This document shows, one piece after another, positions 1 to 7,665 of a stretch of 64,000 bases of DNA (position 1 is its first letter; each line of letters starts with the position of its first letter). The DNA is taken from positions 124,001 through 188,000 of the forward strand of contig NZ_POVU01000002.1 of the NCBI RefSeq assembly GCF_003261585.1, written 5' to 3'. Origin of the DNA: Acinetobacter sp. MB5 (GTDB lineage Bacteria; Pseudomonadota; Gammaproteobacteria; Pseudomonadales; Moraxellaceae). The notes beneath the pieces are model-generated. The model did not search any database and was not told where the DNA came from. It saw only the letters and a program-made list of their open reading frames with translations. The position numbers were made by a program, and so were the translations under genes.

Positions 1-993
1 CTGCGTGCGTGGATGAATCTTGGCAAGCACTTCAGGCAGTTGTTGATTTCGCCCCATTGCGAACAATACCCGCGCTACACCGACTTGCATCGGCAAGGCA
101 TTGGTAAAACTCACAAAAATTGTGGTCAACCATGCAAAAACCAGTGCTGCCCAAGTTCCAATTTGCTGAGTGAGAATTTCATAGATCGCTGCGGCAGGGT
201 CATGAATGTGTAAACCTGCTGCCAGATTCCCCACAAACCAAGTGGAGACAATAAAGATCGTGGCGCTAATCAACAGCACCAACATAATCGCCTGCCCGAC
301 CAGTTTACGACTATCACCTTTCACCTCTTCTGACAGCGTGGTAATCGCATCGAATCCCAAGAAGGCAATAATGCAAATTGAGGTTGCTGCAAAAACTTTT
401 TTCAGGTCAAAAGTGTCTGCCTGATAAATCGGGGCAAGGCTCAAACCGCCTGTCCCTTTGCCATGATGCAAAGCGATGTAAGCGAATACCAGTACACCCA
501 CAATAATCACAAACTGGACTGCAACACTGGTCAGACTGACTTTGGTCGATACTTTGACCCCACGCCAATTCACAAAAAAGGCAAATGCCACTAGCAATAA
601 AATCCATACAGCGCGACTAATCGATGGCATTAAGGTTTGCATACCAATTGACATTAAAATGAATACCAATGCAGGAATCAGTAGATAATCCAGTAAAATC
701 AGCCAGCCCGCCAAGAAACCAGCAAAGGGACCAAGTGCCATTTTGGCGTAAGCATAGACTGAGCCTGCCTGCGGCTGTTCACCAGCCATCATGGCGTAAC
801 TTTTAGCGGTAAAATAAATGCAGATCGCACCCAAAATATACGCAAGGGTAATTAAACCACCCGAGGCGTCCCAGACAAAACCGAAGGTCGTCAATGCTGC
901 GATCAGTGACAAATAGGCTAAGCCATATGCCACCAAATCGATTAAACCCAATGAGCGTTTCAGCCCTGATGCTGACTCATGCACTTGTGCCAT
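1..993 (-). CDS. APC-family amino acid/amine permease (C-terminus outside window)
   Basis: The minus-strand frame opens with ATG at 993 and stays open for 331 codons to the window edge, so the C-terminus is missing. It begins MAQVHESASGLKRSLGLIDL and shows repeated hydrophobic segments, roughly eight in the visible part. The early glycine-rich helix and the GFDAITTLSEE stretch (about residues 225-235) are typical of the amino acid-polyamine-organocation superfamily, and the overall look is closest to PuuP-like permeases. It would import an amino acid or amine across the inner membrane; the substrate is not readable from sequence. It is divergent from the AraC-type regulator at 1564, which may control it. 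Family call is firm, substrate unknown. Confidence 0.85.
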   Translation of the reverse strand, partial: MAQVHESASGLKRSLGLIDLVAYGLAYLSLIAALTTFGFVWDASGGLITLAYILGAICIYFTAKSYAMMAGEQPQAGSVYAYAKMALGPFAGFLAGWLILLDYLLIPALVFILMSIGMQTLMPSISRAVWILLLVAFAFFVNWRGVKVSTKVSLTSVAVQFVIIVGVLVFAYIALHHGKGTGGLSLAPIYQADTFDLKKVFAATSICIIAFLGFDAITTLSEEVKGDSRKLVGQAIMLVLLISATIFIVSTWFVGNLAAGLHIHDPAAAIYEILTQQIGTWAALVFAWLTTIFVSFTNALPMQVGVARVLFAMGRNQQLPEVLAKIHPRTQ

Positions 994-1563
994 CCACTAC
1001 TCTCCATATTTTTTGATGCGCTGTGCTGTGACAGCTCAAAATCCTGTGCGCTTAACCCGATACACCAGCATCAAGTTTTTACACCCCTTCCATTCGTCGC
1101 TAGACTTTAGCTTTATGTGCATTAACCAATGGCAAGTAAATTGCTAAGATACGGCTCAAATTTAAGTGCTGTGGAATCTCAACAATCACTTATAGGGTCA
1201 ATAAAGCTAAATTCAGGGTGTGAATTTATTATTGACAGAACGGATTTGGAAAATCTTGTAAAAAAACGACATGGATTCAGAAATGCAAAAACACAAGGAT
1301 TGTGCTAAACATCAATACTTACCCCCTACTGGGCTTAGTCAATTAAAAATCCTCATAATCAATACCTTTAAGCAGATGAAACAAGCTGAAGGCCTATTGC
1401 GAGTACATATACACCTGTGTACTCAGATTCAATTCCACTCTGTAAGTCATAAACTATTCATACTTCATGATAGACATCTTGTCTCTTTGCCTTGCAACGC
1501 CTGAGCTGATCGCTTTGGCACTATCTTTGCTTTAACTCCCGCTACTTGGCTGATGGTGAATGG
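994..1563. other. Divergent intergenic region, no gene recognised
   Basis: About 570 bases separate the permease from the AraC-type regulator. It must contain both promoters. A small 77-codon plus-strand frame at 1271-1504 has no recognisable motif or good ribosome binding site and I do not call it. I see no operator palindrome like those further downstream. Confidence 0.4.
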
Positions 1564-2379
1564 ATGATGTCTGTCTTAACCCGCACAATTTTTACTGAAC
1601 AACCCTTTTTTGTGTTCTGTTCGCGTCTGCATCAACAGCGTCGTCAGGTCAATCATCCTTTGATTTCGGACTATTACGACTTGGAACTTGCTGACACACA
1701 AGATCAGGTGATTGCGATTCCAGATGGCTGTGTCGATATTTTATTTGAATGCAATACCAGCCAAAACCATGCATGGATTTGTGGGACAACCTTAAGCGCC
1801 AAGACCGTCCAGTTACATGCAGGGGTGCATTATTTCGGGGTACGTTTTCACCCAGGCGTAATTCCACAGTTTCAACAACTTGCAGCACATGAGTTGCTTG
1901 ATCAAGAATACAAACTACTGGATATTCTTCCTCAAGCCGAAGGTCTAATCGAGCAGATTCTAGAACATACCCAGTTTGAACAACGCATTCGTTGCTTTGA
2001 GCAATTCTTAAATCAACATCTGTTACATGCGCTATCCGATATTAGTCTGGCAGTGCTGAAATGTATTTATCGCTCAACTTCACAATTTAAAATCAAGGAA
2101 TTGGAACAACTGACAGGCTATTCTTCACGACATATTCAGCGGACGTTTAAGCAAGATACGGGTTTATGTCCCAAATCGTTTTTTAATATGATGCGTTTCC
2201 AGTCTGCGATTCATCATTTACAGCACTCAGTGCAGCACAGTATTTCAGATTTGGCATATGACTTAGGCTATAACGACCAGTCACATTTCAGCAAAGATTT
2301 TAAAAAATATGGCAATACCTCACCACATGCTTTTTTGAGTCAGGTACGTCTGTATGCAGATCAAAGGCTGTACTCTTAA
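1564..2379 (+). CDS. AraC-family transcriptional regulator
   Basis: The open frame reaches back to a TTG at 1546, but ATG codons at 1564 and 1567 are more likely starts, giving about 271 residues. The N-terminal half resembles the DUF6597-type sensor domain (motif IPDGCVDILFE near residue 55, and HYFGVRFHPGV). The C-terminal ~100 residues are an AraC/XylS double helix-turn-helix: QLTGYSSRHIQRTFKQDTG, then LAYDLGYNDQSHFSKDFKKY. It is a cytoplasmic DNA-binding regulator. It stands alone, divergent from the permease at 993 and upstream of the Bcr/CflA exporter; which of them it regulates cannot be decided. A hairpin terminator follows at 2433. Confidence 0.85.
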   Translation: MMSVLTRTIFTEQPFFVFCSRLHQQRRQVNHPLISDYYDLELADTQDQVIAIPDGCVDILFECNTSQNHAWICGTTLSAKTVQLHAGVHYFGVRFHPGVIPQFQQLAAHELLDQEYKLLDILPQAEGLIEQILEHTQFEQRIRCFEQFLNQHLLHALSDISLAVLKCIYRSTSQFKIKELEQLTGYSSRHIQRTFKQDTGLCPKSFFNMMRFQSAIHHLQHSVQHSISDLAYDLGYNDQSHFSKDFKKYGNTSPHAFLSQVRLYADQRLYS

Positions 2380-2432
2380 TCACAGCCTGAATTCTCATAC
2401 TTTCTTTTGAGATGTGTTTACACGAGAAAATC

Positions 2433-2457
2433 ATCATGCAAGGCATGATTGTTTTTT
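2433..2457 (+). terminator. Rho-independent terminator of the AraC-type gene
   Basis: Seven-base stem ATCATGC / GCATGAT with a three-base loop, followed by a T-rich run (TGTTTTTT). It lies about 55 bases after the regulator's stop codon. Confidence 0.7.
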
Positions 2458-2519
2458 CTTGGTGCAAGCTGCTTTATTTTAAGGCACACCTTTTCTAAAA
2501 AATTACATCTTTTTATTAT

Positions 2520-2531
2520 TTAATATATTAA
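2520..2531. promoter_or_regulatory. TTAATATATTAA palindrome, putative HpaR operator
   Basis: Perfect 12-bp palindrome, 53 bases upstream of the GTG start of the Bcr/CflA gene. It is one of six exact copies in the window, all intergenic. Assignment to HpaR is inference from its presence at the hpaR and hpaG/hpaA promoters. Confidence 0.6.
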
Positions 2532-2584
2532 CTAAATGCTTTTCTTGTCATAATAATCACTCCATAGCCTATCGAGAAATATTC

Positions 2585-3751
2585 GTGGCAACCTCCTCAA
2601 AACGCCTGATTTATTTATTGGGTATGTTGGTGGCATTTGGTCCTTTGTCGATTGATATGTACTTGCCAAGCCTGCCAACCATTGCCCATGATCTGCATGC
2701 CAGTGCATCGCAAGTTCAACTGTCGATTACCATTTTCTTTATTGGTTTTAGTTTGGGCATGCTGGTGTATGGCCCACTCTCAGACAGTCTGGGACGAAAA
2801 CCGCTGTTACTGGTCGGTATCAGTATTTATATTTTGGCATCACTAGGTTGTGTCTTTACCTTTAATATTGAATCGCTGGTATTTTTCCGTCTGCTACAAG
2901 CGATTGGGGGCGCATCGGCTTCGGTGATTTCTCGGGCATTGGTGCGTGATTTATTTCCACCACAGGAAACCCCGAAAATCTTGTCGTTTATGCATATCGT
3001 CACCATGATTGCGACCTTGATTGCACCGATTTTTGGCAGCATCATCATGCAGCTTTACCATTGGCAGGCGATTTTTATCTTTTTAAGCCTATTTTCCTGC
3101 CTGATTTTATATGCCGTGTATCGACAAATTGAGCATAAAAAACCTGTAGGTGTGGCGCATAATTTACTGGCCAATTACTGGCAAGTCATGAAAGTCAAAC
3201 CAAGTTGGGGCTATATGCTGTGTTTGGGAGGAACTTTTGCAGGAATGTTTGCCTACATTACAGGTTCATCGTTTATTTTTATTCAGCAGTTTCACTTTTC
3301 TGCAACTCAGTATGCGCTGGTATTTGCATCCAATATTTTTACCATCATCGTATTTTCTTTTTTAAATACCCGACTGCTCAAGCTTTATAACCCACAGCAG
3401 TTACTCAAAGTCTTTGCCAGTCTGACCTGTGCTGCGGGCCTCTTTTTATTGAGTTTAAGCCTAACAGCACATGATCAAGCAATTTGGATCATGCTTGGGC
3501 AGTGCTTATTTGTTGGTATGACAGGTGCAATCGGGGCAAACTCGATTGCCAGTTTACTGCATTTATTTCCGAAACTGGCAGGCACAGCCTCAGCACTTGC
3601 GGTGTCCTTGCAATTTGGTTTGGGTGCTGTCGCCAGTTATTTAGTGACTTTATTTTATGTTGCCAACTCGACTCTTGCCATGACAGGCGTAATGGCTGCC
3701 TGTGGTGTCGTGGCATGTTGTAGTATTTTTTTGTTTCAGGACAAGACATGA
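2585..3751 (+). CDS. Bcr/CflA-type MFS drug/metabolite exporter
   Basis: A 388-residue, twelve-helix major facilitator protein of the DHA1 Bcr/CflA group: the N-terminus has FGPLSIDMYLPSLPTIA, the loop 2-3 motif is YGPLSDSLGRKPLL, and motif C-like sequence lies in helix 5 (residues about 130-150). Such proteins export drugs or small metabolites by proton antiport in the inner membrane. Translation appears to start at GTG 2585 (GTGGCAACC). The stop overlaps the ATG of the GlcG-like gene by four bases (ATGA), so the two are co-translated. A putative HpaR operator sits just upstream, suggesting that it exports a pathway-related compound; that is inference. Confidence 0.88.
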   Translation: MATSSKRLIYLLGMLVAFGPLSIDMYLPSLPTIAHDLHASASQVQLSITIFFIGFSLGMLVYGPLSDSLGRKPLLLVGISIYILASLGCVFTFNIESLVFFRLLQAIGGASASVISRALVRDLFPPQETPKILSFMHIVTMIATLIAPIFGSIIMQLYHWQAIFIFLSLFSCLILYAVYRQIEHKKPVGVAHNLLANYWQVMKVKPSWGYMLCLGGTFAGMFAYITGSSFIFIQQFHFSATQYALVFASNIFTIIVFSFLNTRLLKLYNPQQLLKVFASLTCAAGLFLLSLSLTAHDQAIWIMLGQCLFVGMTGAIGANSIASLLHLFPKLAGTASALAVSLQFGLGAVASYLVTLFYVANSTLAMTGVMAACGVVACCSIFLFQDKT

Positions 3752-4200
3752 ACTCCAAAACATCTCCAAATTTATTCTTTAATTTAAAACCTGTGATTAA
3801 TCTGCACACTGCACAGCAACTCACACAAGCAGCACTGAATACCGCACGTAAACTGCAAATTGATGTGGTGATTTGCGTGGTTGATGCACAAGGAAATATG
3901 GTGAGTTATGCACGGATGGATGATGCCCCTGTGGTGAGTTATGCCTTTGCTCAAAAAAAGGCATTTACCGCAGCAGCACTTCGACGTAGCAGTGCAGACT
4001 TTGCCGAATTGATGCAACCTGAACAGCGACTGTATGGCATGCAGCATAGTGATGAACGCCTGCTTGGCATGGGTGGTGGCTTGCCGATTTTCTGTCAGGG
4101 ACAGTTGATTGGCGGGATTGGAGTCAGCGGTGGCTCAATTGCTCAGGATATTGAAATTGCCCAAAGTGCCTTGTTTACCTGTCAGCTTTTAGCTTCTTAA
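3748..4200 (+). CDS. GlcG/HbpS-like (DUF336, haem-degrading family) protein
   Basis: A 150-residue soluble protein of the GlcG/HbpS family: VVDAQGNMVSYARMDDAP (about 48-65), AFAQKKAFTAA, GMGGGLPIF and GGIGVSGGS near the C-terminus are characteristic. Members bind haem or small organics, or sit as accessory proteins in catabolic operons; the biochemical role is poorly defined. It overlaps the upstream exporter by four bases and forms a two-gene unit with it, probably under the palindromic operator at 2520. No signal peptide is visible, so it is likely cytoplasmic. Family assignment is firm, function uncertain. Confidence 0.8.
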   Translation: MNSKTSPNLFFNLKPVINLHTAQQLTQAALNTARKLQIDVVICVVDAQGNMVSYARMDDAPVVSYAFAQKKAFTAAALRRSSADFAELMQPEQRLYGMQHSDERLLGMGGGLPIFCQGQLIGGIGVSGGSIAQDIEIAQSALFTCQLLAS

Positions 4201-4400
4201 TAACATCGATATTTGATGGATGATTCTGCTACGGCTAACTGCAATACTCAGACAAAACCTGACCATGATACACCTTGATAAATTAAGCTTAATATAGCGA
4301 TATGAGACTTCTTAATTTGAAGGCTCAGGTCATACTTCAATACATTTTATGAAACCTACAACGCTTTAATTCGCTTTGCTTATTCATAACATTGAGCCAT

Positions 4401-4430
4401 AAAAAAACAGATACCTGATGGTATCTGTTT
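4401..4430 (-). terminator. Terminator of the cupin/amine-oxidase unit
   Basis: Eleven-base stem AAACAGATACC / GGTATCTGTTT with TGAT loop; on the minus strand it is followed by a seven-base U run (AAAAAAA at 4401-4407 on the plus strand). The rest of the 4201-4547 gap holds no gene. Confidence 0.75.
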
Positions 4431-4497
4431 CCTTGGTTATCGCTTGAAGGTCACTACTTCTTCTCGCGCATAACCCTCCCGCTTTGGAGATGGGTCG

Positions 4498-4522
4498 TTT
4501 GTATAAAGGGGAGTTATACAAA
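4498..4522. other. Short inverted repeat downstream of the cupin gene
   Basis: TTTGTATAA and TTATACAAA form a nine-base stem around a seven-base AGGGGAG loop, 26 bases after the minus-strand cupin stop. No U tail, so more likely an mRNA 3' stabilising hairpin than a terminator. Confidence 0.4.
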
Positions 4523-4547
4523 CCTCCAAATCTGAAGATGGAAGCTG

Positions 4548-4919
4548 TTACACCGCTGCAAAGTAATGCTTAATAAAGAAGTCACTTTTGACTTCCCAAA
4601 CGGTTGACGTACCTTTGGCTGCAACAAAGAAATCCCCTGCTTTATAGTTGTGCGTCTCGCCTGTGCTTTCATCAGTAATGCTGAGTTCACCAGCCACAAT
4701 TACAGCCTGTTCTGAAAATGGGTAAACCAAACGATATTTACCTTGTTTAGTCCCAAAATAACCTGCGCTGATTGCATCAGTCGGTGCACCAAGGGTCATT
4801 TTTCCAAAAATATCAACATTATGTTCAGCAAGTAACTCACCGCCCAAGTCGGTAATTTGTCCCCAAGCATCAAGGTCTTCAAGTTGCACTTGCGGGTTGA
4901 TTGTCACAAATGTAGTCAT
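4548..4919 (-). CDS. Small cupin-domain protein (Cupin_3/DUF861 type)
   Basis: About 123-125 residues. The single cupin barrel is recognisable by YPFSEQAVIVAGELSITDE (about 72-90) and YKAGDFFVAAKGTSTVWEV (about 96-114), as in the (S)-ureidoglycine aminohydrolase-like Cupin_3 family. Two ATGs (4925 and 4919) are in frame; a GGAG eight bases before 4919 favours that one. It lies 29 bases after the PuuB-like oxidase in the same operon, an association often seen with amine-oxidising FAD enzymes. The function is unproven; it might process the aminoaldehyde product or act as a binding protein. Confidence 0.8.
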   Translation of the reverse strand: MTTFVTINPQVQLEDLDAWGQITDLGGELLAEHNVDIFGKMTLGAPTDAISAGYFGTKQGKYRLVYPFSEQAVIVAGELSITDESTGETHNYKAGDFFVAAKGTSTVWEVKSDFFIKHYFAAV

Positions 4920-4948
4920 TGTCATTTCTCCATCAAAAAATCATTCAA

Positions 4949-6250
4949 TTAACGTCTGCCCTGACCATAGCCTTTGATCTGATGCAGGAATTTGCCCAAA
5001 GTACACATGGTTGCCCGTAGTGAGTCTTTGTAAGGAATTTCGGGTTTCGACACCGAACTGAGAAGTTGAAAATGCTCACTGCCACCGAGTACACCCTGCG
5101 CCAGAATCTTGCAAATAATCTGGCTCGGTGTTACACCAAAACCACAGTAACCTTGCACATAAAACACATTTTTCTGTTCGGTCAATGTGCCAATTTGTGG
5201 AAACAAATTCTTCGTAGATGCCATTGGCCCACCCCATGCCAGATCAATTTTGACATCTGTCAAATACGGAAAGATTTTCAGCATCAGTTCACGATTCCAC
5301 GCTTTTAAATCCTGTGGAATATAGTCAAACAGAGGTGTTGCCGAGCCAAAAAGTAAACGGTTTTCAGGGGTTACGCGGTAGTAGTCAATTACAGGACGAA
5401 TATCGCTATATGCCCCACGCATAGGGCTAATCCGTTGGATCAGTTCGTCGCTGAGTGGTTCAGTCATGAGCTGAAAGGCATAGGTATTAATGGTGGTTTT
5501 ATGCAATGTCGGTTCAAGCTTGTTGAGAAAGCTGTCACATGCCCAGACCATTTTGTCCGCAGTTACCGAACCTTTTGCAGTACGCACTTTGATTTTTTTG
5601 CCGTACTCAATCTCGATGGCTGGGGTATGTTCAAAGATTTTTACACCGTAAATTTCGGAGCAGGCTTTGGCTTCACCCAGCAACAGATTCAATGAATGAA
5701 CCTGCCCACCGCCCATGTGTACCAAAGCACTTTGGTAAGCCGTTGAACCGACTACCTGTTGCACCTCAGCGCCTTCAACGTAGTAAATGTCATCTTGACT
5801 GTTGGTGGCTTTAAACTGTTTTTCCCAAGCTTTTAAAGTTTTGGACTGGCGTTGGTTAAAGCCCAGATAGGCATAACCATTGACAAAATCCGCATCAATT
5901 TTATATTTCGCTATACGTTCACGCATGATCTGTGGGCCAAGTTCACTCAGTTCAAAAATGGTGTTTAAACCCTCTTCACCGACCTCATGCCTTATGTTGT
6001 CCAAGTCATGCCCAATACCAGCCATGACCTGACCACCATTTCGACCTGAACCGCCAAATCCCAAATAACGTGCTTCAAGCACTACAATATTTTTAACGCC
6101 ATGTTCCGCAAGTTCGAGTGCGGTATGAATCCCTGAAAATCCACCACCAATAATCACCACATCCGCCTGAAGGTCAGCTTCAAGTTGAGGAAAGTTCAAA
6201 TGATATTTTTTAGTCGATGTGTAATAAGTTGCTGTTTCATCTGGATGCAT
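4949..6250 (-). CDS. FAD-dependent amine oxidase, PuuB-like (DAO family)
   Basis: About 433 residues. The N-terminal Rossmann FAD motif is VVIIGGGFSGIHTALELAE (about 33-51), followed by GGSGRNGGQV typical of PuuB/OrdL enzymes, and the C-terminal FAD contact is GYCGFGVTPSQI. The family oxidises primary amines or gamma-glutamyl-amines to aldehyde plus ammonia and H2O2. GTG at 6256 is open, but ATG at 6250 has AAGGAG six bases upstream and is the better start. It is co-transcribed with the cupin gene. Its promoter carries the TTAATATATTAA palindrome shared with the hpa genes, so I infer that it could feed an arylamine (for example tyramine) into 4-HPA; the polyamine alternative remains open. Confidence 0.83.
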   Translation of the reverse strand: MHPDETATYYTSTKKYHLNFPQLEADLQADVVIIGGGFSGIHTALELAEHGVKNIVVLEARYLGFGGSGRNGGQVMAGIGHDLDNIRHEVGEEGLNTIFELSELGPQIMRERIAKYKIDADFVNGYAYLGFNQRQSKTLKAWEKQFKATNSQDDIYYVEGAEVQQVVGSTAYQSALVHMGGGQVHSLNLLLGEAKACSEIYGVKIFEHTPAIEIEYGKKIKVRTAKGSVTADKMVWACDSFLNKLEPTLHKTTINTYAFQLMTEPLSDELIQRISPMRGAYSDIRPVIDYYRVTPENRLLFGSATPLFDYIPQDLKAWNRELMLKIFPYLTDVKIDLAWGGPMASTKNLFPQIGTLTEQKNVFYVQGYCGFGVTPSQIICKILAQGVLGGSEHFQLLSSVSKPEIPYKDSLRATMCTLGKFLHQIKGYGQGRR

Positions 6251-6298
6251 AACCACTCCTTCATTATCTGTGGTATTTGCTCAGACCACTCATATTAA

Positions 6299-6310
6299 TT
6301 AATATATTAA
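6299..6310. promoter_or_regulatory. TTAATATATTAA palindrome, putative HpaR operator
   Basis: Exact palindrome 48 bases before the ATG of the PuuB-like gene (minus strand) and about 380 before the TorF-like porin. Confidence 0.58.
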
Positions 6311-6332
6311 ATACTTTTAAAAACCACAATAT

Positions 6333-6344
6333 TTAATTTATTAA
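6333..6344. promoter_or_regulatory. TTAATTTATTAA, one-mismatch copy of the putative operator
   Basis: Differs from the exact palindrome at one base and equals the second site in the hpaG1/hpaA promoter. Centre-to-centre distance from the site at 6299 is 34 bp. Confidence 0.45.
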
Positions 6345-6554
6345 CTTAACACCAAAATCTTTTCAATTTCATCGTTCTTATGAAAATTAAAATAATAAAA
6401 TATCTTTTAATAACAACATATTGAAACATTATAGTCAGAATTTATCTGGGTTAAAAAAACAATCTATTACTTGAATTTGTTATTAAAAATCATCCTTAAG
6501 AGTGATTTTTTTCTTAAATAAAAATCGTTATTTTCGATTTTCAAACATTGATAT

Positions 6555-6665
6555 TAGACTTCTTTCATAATTACCTACACCCTCTTTATTTTTCTCCATG
6601 AGCAAAATTGAAATACATTTCAATGCAGCGCAAGAGAAATAAAAAGGACGTATTAAAGAAGTCTA
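6555..6665. mobile_element. MITE-like inverted-repeat element, copy 1
   Basis: An 111-bp segment bounded by TAGACTTCTTT at the left and AAAGAAGTCTA at the right, with further internal matching (CTTTATTTTTCTC left, GAGAAATAAAAAG right). It encodes nothing. The left 43 bases match the corresponding arm of the element at 28607-28687 at all but about two positions, which shows that both are copies of one family. The flanking TA is compatible with a TA target duplication. Its right end is 25 bases from the ATG of the TorF-like porin, so it forms that gene's leader. No transposase of the family is in the window. Confidence 0.65.
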
Positions 6666-6690
6666 TTTATTTTATAAAAGGAATGTTTTT

Positions 6691-7449
6691 ATGAAGTATT
6701 TGGGTTCATCTTTTATTTTATTTTCATTTATGGGGCTTGCAACGCAACAGGCTTTCGCAGCAGATGACTGGTTTTCGTCAGATGCCTTTACGGTCACAGG
6801 GAATGTCACGCTAGCCACTGACTACCGTTTCCGCGGTTTGTCACAAACCAGTAATAACCCAAGTGTTCAAGGCGGTTTAACGCTGGCTCACAAGTCAGGT
6901 TTTTATGTCAACCTATGGGCATCCAATGTTGACCTTGGTTTAGATGGCAACAGTATTGAAGCGGATTATTTCTTAGGCTACCAATGGAAAATTGACGAGA
7001 AGTCGACCCTCGATTTTCAATATATTGATGTGAACTATCCAGGTGTATCCGATAAGACTCTTCATCCAGATTTTGGTGAATTTGCAGCGATTTATAGCCG
7101 CAGTGGTAATATCAAAGAAGGTGATAACATAACTTTGAGCGGTTATTACTCACCTGAATATGCCATGAAGTCTGGCAATGAAATGTATTTAAATGCCGCT
7201 TTTAGCTACCCGATTTATAAGTCGATTAATTTGATTGGCGCTGTCGGATATACCAAACTTGATAGCGTAGAAAAATTTCAGCAAGCCTATGGCTATGGTG
7301 ACAAAGACCACTACATGGACTACAAAGTTGGCTTTAAAACCAATATCAAAGGCGTCGATACCGAATTGTCCTGGATTGATACTGATGTGAAGAATGGACC
7401 AAAAACCACCGATGGTACAGTCTATTTCAGTATCGGAAAATCTTTCTAA
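6691..7449 (+). CDS. TorF-family putative outer-membrane porin
   Basis: A 252-residue protein with a Sec signal peptide (MKYLGSSFILFSFMGLATQQ, cleavage near AFA-ADD) and then alternating beta-strand sequence ending in a terminal Phe (SIGKSF), the signature of an outer-membrane barrel. NVTLATDYRFRGLSQT and DFQYIDVNYPG are typical of the TIGR02001/TorF family of putative porins. RBS AAAAGGAA lies about eight bases before ATG. It is monocistronic, divergent from the PuuB-like operon, and preceded by a MITE-like element. It probably gives a channel for a small substrate; the substrate is unknown. Confidence 0.83.
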   Translation: MKYLGSSFILFSFMGLATQQAFAADDWFSSDAFTVTGNVTLATDYRFRGLSQTSNNPSVQGGLTLAHKSGFYVNLWASNVDLGLDGNSIEADYFLGYQWKIDEKSTLDFQYIDVNYPGVSDKTLHPDFGEFAAIYSRSGNIKEGDNITLSGYYSPEYAMKSGNEMYLNAAFSYPIYKSINLIGAVGYTKLDSVEKFQQAYGYGDKDHYMDYKVGFKTNIKGVDTELSWIDTDVKNGPKTTDGTVYFSIGKSF

Positions 7450-7463
7450 GACTAAACTTCCCC

Positions 7464-7498
7464 CTTTCTTTTCTAGGTGCAATGCCTAGAAAAGAAAG
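7464..7498 (+). terminator. Long hairpin after the porin gene
   Basis: Perfect 14-base stem CTTTCTTTTCTAGG / CCTAGAAAAGAAAG with a seven-base loop starting 14 bases after the stop codon. The following T run is weak, but position and strength fit a transcription end. Confidence 0.65.
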
Positions 7499-7599
7499 TT
7501 CTTGCTCTCTTGCACCATCTCTAAAAGCCATTTGTGAGACCTCCCACTATACCCTGCTCAAAATAAATCCAAAATAATTCTAGACACACCTCACTATAG

Positions 7600-7611
7600 T
7601 TAATATATTAA
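7600..7611. promoter_or_regulatory. TTAATATATTAA palindrome, putative HpaR operator (proximal pair, site 1)
   Basis: Exact palindrome in the promoter of the MHS transporter at 7666; partner of the site at 7620, 20 bp away. Confidence 0.62.
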
Positions 7612-7619
7612 ATATATAG

Positions 7620-7631
7620 TTAGCATATTAA
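7620..7631. promoter_or_regulatory. TTAGCATATTAA, near-copy of the operator (site 2)
   Basis: Two mismatches to the palindrome but within the same GTTA-N6-TAAC frame. It is centred exactly 20 bp from site 1, two helical turns, and 34 bases before the ATG at 7666. Confidence 0.52.
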
Positions 7632-7665
7632 CTATATTCGAAGAATAATTTATGGATAAAATTAC

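Noticed and set aside
1271..1504. 77-codon plus-strand open frame in the divergent intergenic region
   Set aside because: No ribosome binding site, no recognisable motif and irregular composition; probably a chance frame.
3489..3824. 111-codon minus-strand frame over the exporter and GlcG-like genes
   Set aside because: Antisense to two strongly supported genes with no protein-like features.
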